The notes below the pieces were generated by a model. It ran no database searches and was not told the origin of the DNA. It was given only the letters and a program-made list of their open reading frames with translations. Below are positions 54,632-64,000 of a stretch of DNA of 64,000 bases, one piece after another. Positions within the stretch are counted from its first letter, which is position 1. Every line of letters begins with the position of its first letter. Where the stretch lies: positions 444,036 through 508,035 of the forward strand of contig NZ_LMDF01000006.1 in NCBI RefSeq assembly GCF_001425745.1. Reading direction: 5' to 3'. Origin of the DNA: Caulobacter sp. Root343 (lineage in GTDB: Bacteria > Pseudomonadota > Alphaproteobacteria > Caulobacterales > Caulobacteraceae). Both the position numbers and the translations under genes were made by a program.

Positions 54632-55939
54632 ATGAAGCCCCCCAAGATCCAGCGTCCGACGGACAACTACCAAGGCGTGGCCCGGATGGGCTACGCCGTG
54701 ATCGCCGTCCTGTTCCTAGGCCTATTCGCGGCGGGGTTCACGAGCCTGAGCAGCTCCGTGAGGGCCGGCGGCGTCATCACCGCCGAGGGCAATCGCAAGA
54801 CCATCCAGCATCTGGAAGGCGGCATGCTCCGCAAGATCCTCGTGCATGAGGGCCAGAAGGTGAAGGCCGGCCAGATCCTGTTCGAGCTGGACCCGACCCA
54901 GGCCAACGCCGCCGCGGGAATCACCAAGAACCAATATGTGGCTCTGATGGCCATGGAGGCGCGCCTGGTGGCCGAGCGCGACCAACGCCCGACGATCACC
55001 TTCCCGGCCGAGTTGCTCAGCCAGCGGAGCGATCCGATGGTCGCGCGCGCCATCGTCGACGAGCAATCGCAGTTCCTCGAACGCCGCCAGACGATCCAGG
55101 GCCAGACCGACCTGATGAACGCCCAGCGCGAGCAGTATCAGAGCGAGATCGAGGGCATCGATCGTCAGACTCAAGGTCTGAAGGACCAGCTGGGCTTCAT
55201 CGAGGACGAGCTGAACGATCTGCGCAAGATCTACGACAAGGGCCTGGTGCCGCGCCCGCGCCTGCTGGCGCTGGAGCGCGAGCAGGCGTCGCTGTCTGGC
55301 TCGATCGGCCGCCTGACCGCCGACCGTTCCAAGGCGGTGCAGGGCGCGGGCGAGACCCAGCTGAAGATCCGTCAGATCAAGCAGCAGTTTTTCGAGCAAG
55401 TCAGCCAGAGCATCAGCGAGACTCGCGTGAAGTTGGCCGAGGTGACCGAACGAGAGGTGGTGGCTTCCGACGCCCAGCGGCGGATCAACATCGTCTCGCC
55501 GGTCAACGGCACCGCTCAGAACCTGCGGTTCTACACGGAGGGCGCCGTCGTCCGCGCGGCCGAGCCGCTGGTCGACATCGCGCCCGACGACGAGTCATTC
55601 GTGATTCAGGCCCATTTCGCGCCGACCGATGTCGACAACATCTACCCCGGCATGGTGACCGAGGTGCGTCTTCCGTCTTTCCATTCCCGCGAAATTCCGA
55701 TCCTGAATGGCAAGATTATGTCGATCTCGCGTGACCGGCTGAACGATCCAGAGGGCAAGACGGTCTATTTCCTCGCGATCGTCCAGGTCGACGTGAAGCA
55801 ACTGCCGAGGGAGTTCCGCGCCAAGGTCACCGCGGGCATGCCGGCCGAAGTGGTGGTGCCGACCGGCAAACGCACCGTGCTGCAGTACCTGTTCTCGCCC
55901 CTGCGCGATGCGATGCGCACCGCCATGCGCGAGGAGTAG
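54632..55939 (+). CDS. rsaE: type I secretion membrane fusion protein RsaE
   Basis: A 435-residue HlyD-family periplasmic adaptor linking RsaD to the outer-membrane RsaF. It has a short cytoplasmic N-terminus, one transmembrane helix (about residues 15-37), a lipoyl half-motif IQHLEGGMLRKILVHEGQKVKAG, a long coiled-coil hairpin (about 100-290), the second lipoyl half (RRINIVSPVNGTAQNL) and a beta-barrel domain (EPLVDIAPDDESFVIQAH). It lies directly after rsaD and ends 139 bases before gmd. Confidence 0.95.
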   Translation: MKPPKIQRPTDNYQGVARMGYAVIAVLFLGLFAAGFTSLSSSVRAGGVITAEGNRKTIQHLEGGMLRKILVHEGQKVKAGQILFELDPTQANAAAGITKNQYVALMAMEARLVAERDQRPTITFPAELLSQRSDPMVARAIVDEQSQFLERRQTIQGQTDLMNAQREQYQSEIEGIDRQTQGLKDQLGFIEDELNDLRKIYDKGLVPRPRLLALEREQASLSGSIGRLTADRSKAVQGAGETQLKIRQIKQQFFEQVSQSISETRVKLAEVTEREVVASDAQRRINIVSPVNGTAQNLRFYTEGAVVRAAEPLVDIAPDDESFVIQAHFAPTDVDNIYPGMVTEVRLPSFHSREIPILNGKIMSISRDRLNDPEGKTVYFLAIVQVDVKQLPREFRAKVTAGMPAEVVVPTGKRTVLQYLFSPLRDAMRTAMREE

Positions 55940-55991
55940 TCGGCGATTCCAAGAGCCTGATTTCCAACGCCTTTCGGAAAGCGGTGCGTGA

Positions 55992-57696
<1,705 letters not shown>

Positions 57697-57700
<4 letters not shown>

Positions 57701-58824
57701 CCAGCCCGGCGAACACCCTGCCCAGGATTTCCGTCGCCGCTCCGCGCCTGGACGGCAAGGAGCGCGAATACGTTCTCGAATGCATGGACACGACCTGGAT
57801 CTCGTCGGTCGGTCGCTTCATCTCCGAGTTCGAGAAGGCCTTCGCCGACTATTGCGGCGTGCGCAACGCCATCGCCTGCAACAACGGCACGACGGCCCTG
57901 CACCTGGCCCTGGTGGCCCTGGACATCGGTCCGGGCGACGAAGTCATCGTGCCCAGCCTGACCTACATCGCCTCGGCCAACGCCGTGACCTATTGCGGCG
58001 CGACGCCGGTGCTGATCGACAACGATCCGCGCACCTTCAACCTCGATCCGGCCAAGCTGGAGGCGCTGATCACGCCGCGCACCAAGGCGATCATGCCGGT
58101 GCACTTGTACGGCCAGATCTGCGACATGGACCCGATCCTGGAGGTCGCGCGCAAGCGCGGCCTGAAGGTGGTCGAGGACGCGGCCGAGGCCGTCGGCGCG
58201 ACCTACAACGGCAAGAAGTCCGGCTCGCTGGGAACGTGCGCCACGTTCAGCTTCTTCGGCAACAAGATCATCACCACCGGCGAAGGCGGGATGATCACCA
58301 CCGACGACGACGAACTGGCCGCCAAGATGCGCCTGCTGCGTGGCCAGGGCATGGATCCGAGCCGCCGCTACTGGTTCCCGATCGTCGGCTACAACTACCG
58401 CATGACCAACATCCAGGCCGCCATCGGCCTGGCGCAGCTGGAGCGCGTCGACGTTCACCTGGACGCCCGCGAGCAGGTGATCGGCTGGTACGACGAAAAG
58501 CTGACGCGCCTGGGCAACCGCGTGATCAAGCCCTATGTCGCGCCGACCGGCCGTCACGTATTCTGGATGTACACGGTGCGCCTGGGCGAGGGCCTGTCGA
58601 CCTCGCGCGACCAGGTGATCAAGGATCTGGACGCCTTGGGGATCGAGAGCCGCCCGGTGTTCTATCCGATGCATGTCATGCCGCCTTACGCTCACCTGGC
58701 CAATGGCGACCTCGCCACCGCCGAGGCCTGCGGCGCCGACGGCCTGAACCTGCCGACCCATGCGGGCCTGAGCGAGGCGGACATCGACCGCATCGTCGCG
58801 GCGCTGGACCAGGTGCTGGTCTAG
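57697..58824 (+). CDS. per: GDP-perosamine synthetase (DegT/DnrJ/EryC1 aminotransferase)
   Basis: A 375-residue PLP-dependent sugar aminotransferase that converts GDP-4-keto-6-deoxymannose to GDP-perosamine. The PLP lysine is K190 in FFGNKIITTGEGGM; VEDAAEAVGATYNGKKSGSLG and NNGTTALHLALVAL are typical of the family. It overlaps the acyltransferase gene by four bases and is followed by a glycosyltransferase three bases later. With Gmd and the acyltransferase it supplies activated N-acetylperosamine for the O-antigen that holds the S-layer. Confidence 0.94.
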
Positions 58825-58827
58825 CCG

Positions 58828-59865
58828 ATGCGGATCGTCCTGCTGTCCTCGATCGTGCCGTTCATCAACGGCGGGGCGCGCTTCATCGTCGAGTGGCTCG
58901 AGGAGAAGCTCGTCGAGGCCGGCCACGAGGTGGAGCGGTTCTATCTTCCGTTCACAGACGATCCGAACGAGCTCCTGCACCAGATCGCCGCTTGGCGGCT
59001 GATCGACCTGACCCAGTGGTGCGATCGGGTGATCTGCTTCCGGCCGCCAGCCTATGTGGTGGACCATCCCAACAAGGTGCTGTGGTTCATCCACCACATC
59101 CGCACCTTCTACGACCTGTGGGACACGCCCTATCGCGGCATGCCGGACGACGCCAACACCCGGGCGATCCGCGACAACCTGCGGGCCCTGGACACCCGCG
59201 CCATCGCCGAGTCCCGGGCGGTGTTCACCAATTCCCAGGTGGTCGCCGACCGCCTGAAGACGTTCAACGGCCTGGACGCCACGCCGCTGTATCCGCCAGT
59301 CTATCAGCCCGAGCGTTTCACCCATACGGGCTATGGCGACGAGATCGTCGCGATCTCGCGTCTGGAGCCTCACAAACGCCAGGCCCTGATGATCGAGGCC
59401 ATGCAGCACGTGAAGACCGGCGTGAAGCTGCGCCTGGCCGGCACGGCGTCCAGTCCCGAATATGGCCGTCAGCTGGTCCAGATGACCCGCGACCTGGGCG
59501 TCGCCGACCGGGTGATCCTCGAGGACCGGTGGATCAGCGAGGATGAGAAGGCGCAGATGCTAAAAGAAGCGCTGGCCGTCGCCTACCTGCCCAAGGACGA
59601 GGACAGCTACGGCTACCCGTCGCTGGAAGGCGCCCACGCGCGCAAGGCCATCGTCACCACCACCGACTCCGGCGGCGTGCTGGAGCTGGTCGAGCACGGC
59701 CGCAACGGCCTGATCAGCGAACCCGACCCCAAAGCCCTGGCCGAACAGTTCGATCGTCTGCACGCCGACAAGCAAGGCGTGGCCAGGATGGGAACCGCGT
59801 CGCTGAACCGCCTCGCCGAGATGAAGATCGACTGGAGCACCGTCGTGGAGCGGCTGACCGCATGA
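58828..59865 (+). CDS. GT4 glycosyltransferase A of the O-antigen cluster
   Basis: A 345-residue GT-B glycosyltransferase. The N-terminal half begins with SIVPFINGGARFIVEWLEEKLVEAGHEVERF and the C-terminal half has ISRLEPHKRQALMIEAM and EDSYGYPSLEGAHARKAIVTTTDSGGVLELV, the E-x7-E region. It is clearly paralogous to the next gene. Likely adds perosamine or a core sugar in LPS O-antigen synthesis. It overlaps the next start by four bases. C. crescentus has lps-named glycosyltransferases in the same position. Confidence 0.9.
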   Translation: MRIVLLSSIVPFINGGARFIVEWLEEKLVEAGHEVERFYLPFTDDPNELLHQIAAWRLIDLTQWCDRVICFRPPAYVVDHPNKVLWFIHHIRTFYDLWDTPYRGMPDDANTRAIRDNLRALDTRAIAESRAVFTNSQVVADRLKTFNGLDATPLYPPVYQPERFTHTGYGDEIVAISRLEPHKRQALMIEAMQHVKTGVKLRLAGTASSPEYGRQLVQMTRDLGVADRVILEDRWISEDEKAQMLKEALAVAYLPKDEDSYGYPSLEGAHARKAIVTTTDSGGVLELVEHGRNGLISEPDPKALAEQFDRLHADKQGVARMGTASLNRLAEMKIDWSTVVERLTA

Positions 59866-60899
59866 AGGTTCTGGTCGTCAACAACGCCGCCCCGTTCCAG
59901 CGCGGGGGCGCGGAAGAGCTGGCCGACCATCTGGTCCGCCGCCTGAACGCCACGCCCGGCGTCCAGTCGGAGCTTGTCCGCGTGCCGTTCACGTGGGAGC
60001 CGGCCGAGCGGCTGATCGAGGAGATGCTGATCTCCAAGGGCATGCGGCTCTACAATGTCGACCGCGTGATTGGCCTGAAGTTTCCGGCCTATCTGATCCC
60101 CCACCACGACAAGGTGCTGTGGCTGCTGCATCAGTTCCGCCAGGCCTATGACCTGTCGGAAGCCGGCCAGAGCCATCTCGATTTCGACGAAACGGGCAGG
60201 GCGGTGAAGGCGGCGATCCGCGCGGCCGACAACGACTGTTTCGCCCAGTGCCGCAAGATCTTCTGCAATTCGCCCGTCACCCAGAACCGGCTGATGAAGT
60301 TCAACGGCGTGCAGAGCGAGGTCCTGTATCCGCCGCTGAACGACGGTGAGCTGTTCACCGGCGGCGACTATGGCGACTACGTGTTCGCCGGCGGTCGTGT
60401 TGCGGCAGGCAAGCGTCAGCACCTGCTGGTCGAGGCCCTGGCCCTGCTGCCGAACGGCCCGCGACTGGTCGTCGCCGGGCCGCCGGAGAACCAGGCCTAT
60501 GCCGACCGGCTGCGCAAGCTGGTCGAGGACCTGGACCTGAAGGATCGGGTCGACCTGCGCTTCGGCTTCCACCCGCGCGAGGACATCGCCCGCTGGGCCA
60601 ACGGCGCCCTGGTCTGCGCCTATCTGCCGTTCGACGAGGACAGCGTCGGCTATGTGACCATGGAGGCCTTCGCCTCGGGCAAGGCCGTGCTGACCGTCAC
60701 CGACTCCGGCGGCCTGCTGGAAATTGTCAGTCAGGACACTGGCGCGGTGGCCGAACCTTCGCCTCAGGCGTTAGCTCAAGCGTTGCATAGTTTGACGTCC
60801 GATAAGGCGCGGGCGATATCCCTGGGGGGCGTCGCGCGTGAACTCTGGCGCGACAAGAATGTCACATGGGAGGAGACGGTCCGCCGTCTTCTTGATTAA
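59862..60899 (+). CDS. GT4 glycosyltransferase B of the O-antigen cluster
   Basis: A 345-residue tandem paralogue of the preceding glycosyltransferase: NNAAPFQRGGAEELADHLVRRLN at the N-terminus, CRKIFCNSPVTQNRLMKFNGVQSEVLYPPLND in the middle and EDSVGYVTMEAFASGKAVLTVTDSGGLLEIV at the donor-binding end, each aligned with the same stretch of its neighbour. Equal length and tight coupling suggest an old duplication followed by specialisation for successive linkages. Cytoplasmic face of the inner membrane. Followed by rsaF after 62 bases. Confidence 0.9.
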   Translation: MKVLVVNNAAPFQRGGAEELADHLVRRLNATPGVQSELVRVPFTWEPAERLIEEMLISKGMRLYNVDRVIGLKFPAYLIPHHDKVLWLLHQFRQAYDLSEAGQSHLDFDETGRAVKAAIRAADNDCFAQCRKIFCNSPVTQNRLMKFNGVQSEVLYPPLNDGELFTGGDYGDYVFAGGRVAAGKRQHLLVEALALLPNGPRLVVAGPPENQAYADRLRKLVEDLDLKDRVDLRFGFHPREDIARWANGALVCAYLPFDEDSVGYVTMEAFASGKAVLTVTDSGGLLEIVSQDTGAVAEPSPQALAQALHSLTSDKARAISLGGVARELWRDKNVTWEETVRRLLD

Positions 60900-60961
60900 G
60901 CCATAAATTTTGGGTTGAAGGCCGGGTTAAGCTGAGATCCGCCCAAGTCTAGGAAGTGCGA

Positions 60962-62536
60962 GTGTTGTTGAAAGCCTTGTCCGTTCGGTCATCTGTCATC
61001 GCCATGGCGGTCGCCATGGTCGTGGTCGGTCGCGCCGAACTCGCTCACGCCGAGACTTTGTCCGACGCGATCGCCGCCGCCTATCAGAGCAACCCCAACA
61101 TCCAGGCGCAGCGCGCCGCCATGCGCGGTCTGGACGAGAACTATACCCAGACCCGCGCGGCCTACGGCCTGCAGGCCAGCGCGTCGGTGGCGGAGAACTA
61201 CGGCTGGCAGAAGGGTGCTCTGCAAGATAACGGGATCGAGGCCGCCAGCCAGACGACCCAGCTCTCGCTCAGCCAGGCGCTGTATACCAACGGCCGCTAC
61301 GCTGCGCGGCTCGCCGGCGTCGAGGCCCAGATCAAGGCCGCGCGCGAGAACCTGCGTCGCATCGAGATGGACCTGCTGGTGCGGGTCACCAACGCCTATG
61401 TCTCCGTGCGCCGCGATCGCGAAGTGCTGCGCATCAGCCAGGGTGGCGAAGCCTGGCTGCGCAAGCAGCTGCAGGACACCGAGGACAAGTATTCGGTTCG
61501 CCAGGTGACGCTCACGGACGTGCAGCAGGCGAAGGCCCGTCTGGCCTCCGCCACCACCCAGGTCGCCAACGCTCAGGCGCAACTGAATGTCAGCGCCGCC
61601 TTCTACGCCTCGCTGATCGGCCACATGCCCGACACGCTCGAACCGGAGCCGGACATCGACGGCCTGCCGACTAGCCTGGACGAGGCCTTCAATCAGGGGG
61701 AACAGTCGAATCCGAGCCTGCTGGCCGCAGGTTATACGGAAAAGTCGTCGCGCGAGGGCGTCGCCGAGGCTCGCGCCCAGCGCCTGTTTTCGGTCAGCGC
61801 CAATGCGGCCTATCGCAATGGGTCGAGCTCGCCCTACTACGGGCGGGGCAATTTGCGCGAAGACACGGTCAATGCCGGCATCACCTTGAGCCAGCCGCTG
61901 TTCTCGGGCGGTCAGTTGAGTTCCGCCGTCCGCCAGTCGGTCGAGGAGAACAATCGCGACAAGCTGCTGATCGACGACGCGCGCCGCAACATGGTGCTGA
62001 GCGTCTCGCAGTACTGGGACCAACTGGTCGCCGCCCGCAAGTCGCTGGTCTCCCTCGAAGAGGAAATGAAGGCCGACACCATCGCCTTCTACGGCGTGCG
62101 CGAGGAAGAGCGCTTCGCCCTGCGCAGCACGATCGAGGTGCTGAACGCCCAGGCCGAACTGCAGAACGCCCAAATCGGCTTCGTGCGCGGTCGGGCCAAC
62201 GAATATGTCGGCCGCGTGCAGCTGCTGGCCCAGGTCGGCACGCTGGAAGTCGGCAATCTGGCGCCGGGCGTCCAGTCCTATGATCCCGAGCGGCACTTCA
62301 AGAAGGTCCGCTACAAGGGCATGTTGCCGACGGACCTGATCGTCCAGACCTTCGACAAGATCGCCCTGCCGCTCGAGCCGAAGAAACCCGAGGCCGGCGA
62401 CACCACGCCGATCCGCCCCCCGTCCACCGACCTTCCGGCCAAGCCGGTGTCGGCCGACAAGGTGACGCCGCCGCAGTCGATCAACGATCTGCCAAGTCTG
62501 AACGACTCGCCGGTCGCCACAGCGCCGAAGGGCTAG
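60962..62536 (+). CDS. rsaF: TolC-like outer-membrane secretion protein RsaF
   Basis: A 524-residue TolC-family trimeric channel that completes the RsaA type I secretion system. Signal peptide (residues 1-28, ending GRAELAHA), two repeated outer-membrane efflux domains with long coiled coils (IQAQRAAMRGLDENYTQTRAAYG; VEENNRDKLLIDDARRNMVLSVSQYWDQLVAARKS) and a Pro-rich C-terminal tail. GTG 60962 is preferred because AGGA at 60951-60954 is then seven bases upstream; GTG 60956 is one base from it. The position about 5 kb after rsaE matches rsaFa of C. crescentus. Its stop overlaps the convergent glycosyltransferase. Confidence 0.93.
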   Translation: MLLKALSVRSSVIAMAVAMVVVGRAELAHAETLSDAIAAAYQSNPNIQAQRAAMRGLDENYTQTRAAYGLQASASVAENYGWQKGALQDNGIEAASQTTQLSLSQALYTNGRYAARLAGVEAQIKAARENLRRIEMDLLVRVTNAYVSVRRDREVLRISQGGEAWLRKQLQDTEDKYSVRQVTLTDVQQAKARLASATTQVANAQAQLNVSAAFYASLIGHMPDTLEPEPDIDGLPTSLDEAFNQGEQSNPSLLAAGYTEKSSREGVAEARAQRLFSVSANAAYRNGSSSPYYGRGNLREDTVNAGITLSQPLFSGGQLSSAVRQSVEENNRDKLLIDDARRNMVLSVSQYWDQLVAARKSLVSLEEEMKADTIAFYGVREEERFALRSTIEVLNAQAELQNAQIGFVRGRANEYVGRVQLLAQVGTLEVGNLAPGVQSYDPERHFKKVRYKGMLPTDLIVQTFDKIALPLEPKKPEAGDTTPIRPPSTDLPAKPVSADKVTPPQSINDLPSLNDSPVATAPKG

Positions 62537-63822
62537 GCGAGGGGCAGCAGCTCGCGGATCATCCGCAGCCAGGTTTCGCGATCGAACGAGACGTGGCCGT
62601 TGTGCGCGGTCGCGGCGGCCAGCTCGGCGCGCCAGGCGTCGTCGGCGATCATCCGCGCCAGCTTGCCGGCCGCGTCCTCGACGCTGGCGTCGGCCCAGCG
62701 GCCCGCGCGGTAGATGGCGCCGTCGCCTTCGACCGGGATCAGGTTGAAATCGACCAACCGGCTCGAGGCGGGATCCATGAATTCGACGTTCGAAGACCAG
62801 CCCGTCGCCAGGGTCGGCTTGCCCAGCCAGATGGCCTCGGCCAGCAACAGACCGTAGCCCTCGGAGCGGTGCAGGGACAGGACGATGTCGCTGCTGGCGG
62901 TCAGTACCGCCATGTCGTCAGTCGACAGGCTTTCGGTCATCAGGCGGATCGACGGGTCGTCCGCGACCTGGCTCCGCAGCGCTTCGAACGTTTCGGGATA
63001 GAGATCCGCGCCGACCACCTTGCACAGCAGCAGAGCGGGCTTGGACGCCGTCGCCTGAGCGCGCTGAAAAGCGCGCAGGGCGGCGTAGGGGTTCTTCCGT
63101 TGCGCGGTGGAGCGCAAATCGAAGGCCATCAGCACGACCACCGCGCGCTCCGGGAAACCGAAGCGGGCGCGATCGGGCGCGGGGCGTGGATTGAGGTACA
63201 GCGGATAGGGGACCGGCGAGACCTTCACGCGCGGCGGAGCGATCTTGCGGATGGCGTCGGCGGCGAAGGCCGAGGGGGTCCAGACCTCGTCGACGAGGGC
63301 GAAGGCGGCGTTCCACTCGGATGGAACGTCTTCCAGCTCCCAGGCCCAGTAACCGATATGGCGGTTGCCCTCCAACGGTCGGCCCTCGGTCTCGCGGACC
63401 CAGCGCAGCAGCTCCGGTGGATTGATGTGCGAGATCACCACGCCGCGCTCGTCGGTCGCGGGCGGCGGGAAAACGGCCGGCAGATCGACAGGGAAGCCGA
63501 CCTGAGCGGACAGATCGACGGCGCGCGTGGCCAGGCCCGCGTCGGCGAAGCCCCGCGCCAGCATGCGCGCGCCCTCTCCGAGACCGTGCACCGCGCCGTG
63601 GAAGCCGACGATGGTGACGGGCAGGGTCGGTGGCAGGTTCCGGCGCTTGGCGCGACGACCGGCGCGGGCCTGGGCCGTGCGTTCCGCGCGCGCCTTGGCC
63701 GCCGCATCATAGGCGTCGCACGCCGCTCTGAACGTCGCGCCGGGCGCCCCGGCCGTCAAGTGCGCGGCGCGACGCACCGGGACCGGCAAATTTCGCCAGA
63801 GCGCGAGAAGGCGAGCTTTCAT
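62533..63822 (-). CDS. GT4-type glycosyltransferase, convergent with rsaF
   Basis: A 429-residue glycosyltransferase. A basic, Arg/Ala-rich N-terminal region of about 70 residues precedes the GT-B fold (LPVTIVGFHGAVHGLGEGARMLARGFADAGL; GYWAWELEDVPSEWNAAFALVDEVWTPSAF; SLHRSEGYGLLLAEAIWLGKPTLATGWSSN with the E-x7-E motif). The start at 63822 is the first ATG giving a plausible N-terminus; no strong ribosome binding site is visible, and the frame is open upstream to 63981. It probably adds to surface polysaccharide synthesis but lies on the opposite strand from the O-antigen genes. Confidence 0.88.
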   Translation of the reverse strand: MKARLLALWRNLPVPVRRAAHLTAGAPGATFRAACDAYDAAAKARAERTAQARAGRRAKRRNLPPTLPVTIVGFHGAVHGLGEGARMLARGFADAGLATRAVDLSAQVGFPVDLPAVFPPPATDERGVVISHINPPELLRWVRETEGRPLEGNRHIGYWAWELEDVPSEWNAAFALVDEVWTPSAFAADAIRKIAPPRVKVSPVPYPLYLNPRPAPDRARFGFPERAVVVLMAFDLRSTAQRKNPYAALRAFQRAQATASKPALLLCKVVGADLYPETFEALRSQVADDPSIRLMTESLSTDDMAVLTASSDIVLSLHRSEGYGLLLAEAIWLGKPTLATGWSSNVEFMDPASSRLVDFNLIPVEGDGAIYRAGRWADASVEDAAGKLARMIADDAWRAELAAATAHNGHVSFDRETWLRMIRELLPLA

Positions 63823-64000
63823 GAATGATGCGTGCGGAATCGATCGCCGGGAGGGCTGGATCACAGACCTATAGCGGCTCGTCACGCAAGGGCGCCACGC
63901 GAAAGGGCGGCCGTACGCCCAGAGAGCGCACCGCGAACTTGTCAGGGGCAATATTTCAATGCAGCAATTGACGGTAAGCAACCGTAAGGAGATCGCGTGT
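63823..64000. other. intergenic end of window; possible start of a rightward gene
   Basis: Upstream region of the terminal glycosyltransferase. AAGGAG at 63986-63991 followed by GTG at 63997 looks like a start signal for a plus-strand gene cut by the window edge, and ACGGT-AAGCA-ACCGT (63971-63985) forms a small inverted repeat before it. Nothing else recognised. Confidence 0.25.

Overview
The window is GC-rich alphaproteobacterial DNA, almost certainly from the genus Caulobacter. The strongest marker is the right third. It carries an RsaA-type S-layer protein gene followed by its type I secretion ABC transporter and membrane fusion protein (RsaD, RsaE), then perosamine O-antigen genes (Gmd, a NeuD-like acyltransferase, perosamine synthetase, two glycosyltransferases), and about 5 kb downstream of rsaE a TolC-like RsaF. 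This order matches the C. crescentus S-layer locus as I remember it. Three long TonB-dependent receptors (TBDTs) of the kind Caulobacter uses for sugar uptake agree. The species cannot be fixed from sequence alone.

Left two thirds (1-44.7 kb): carbohydrate scavenging loci. (a) 1-7 kb: 3' part of a LacZ-type GH2, then a tight set of GH89 alpha-N-acetylglucosaminidase, NagX/HGSNAT-like membrane acyltransferase and periplasmic histidine acid phosphatase. (b) 7-21.5 kb: one regulon in several units: LacI regulator; GH97-GH43; second LacI regulator; MFS transporter-GH88-ROK sugar kinase; GH28; TBDT. The promoters share a palindromic operator, TGATAWCGWTATCA, which ties the units together. TBDT import, periplasmic cleavage by GH28/GH97/GH43, MFS uptake, GH88 cleavage of unsaturated uronyl oligosaccharides and ROK phosphorylation form a plausible pathway for a uronic-acid-containing polysaccharide. 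(c) 21.5-26 kb: an N-acyl-D-amino-acid amidohydrolase, a DSD1-like PLP enzyme and a RidA protein, divergent from an RpiR/SIS regulator. (d) 26-31.8 kb: a GH20 hexosaminidase and a second TBDT. (e) 32-37.8 kb: GntP-type permease, hybrid histidine kinase, Tat-exported GH2. (f) 38-44.7 kb: a TBDT-SapC-JmjC/cupin-flavin halogenase cassette.

Right third (44.7-64 kb): cell surface. A minus-strand group (XRE regulator, 494-aa unknown protein, FkbM methyltransferase, glycosyltransferase) faces away from rsaA. The plus-strand rsaA-rsaD-rsaE-gmd-acyltransferase-per-GT-GT-rsaF run makes, exports and anchors the S-layer. A convergent glycosyltransferase closes the window. No rRNA, tRNA, CRISPR array, transposase or integrase was seen.
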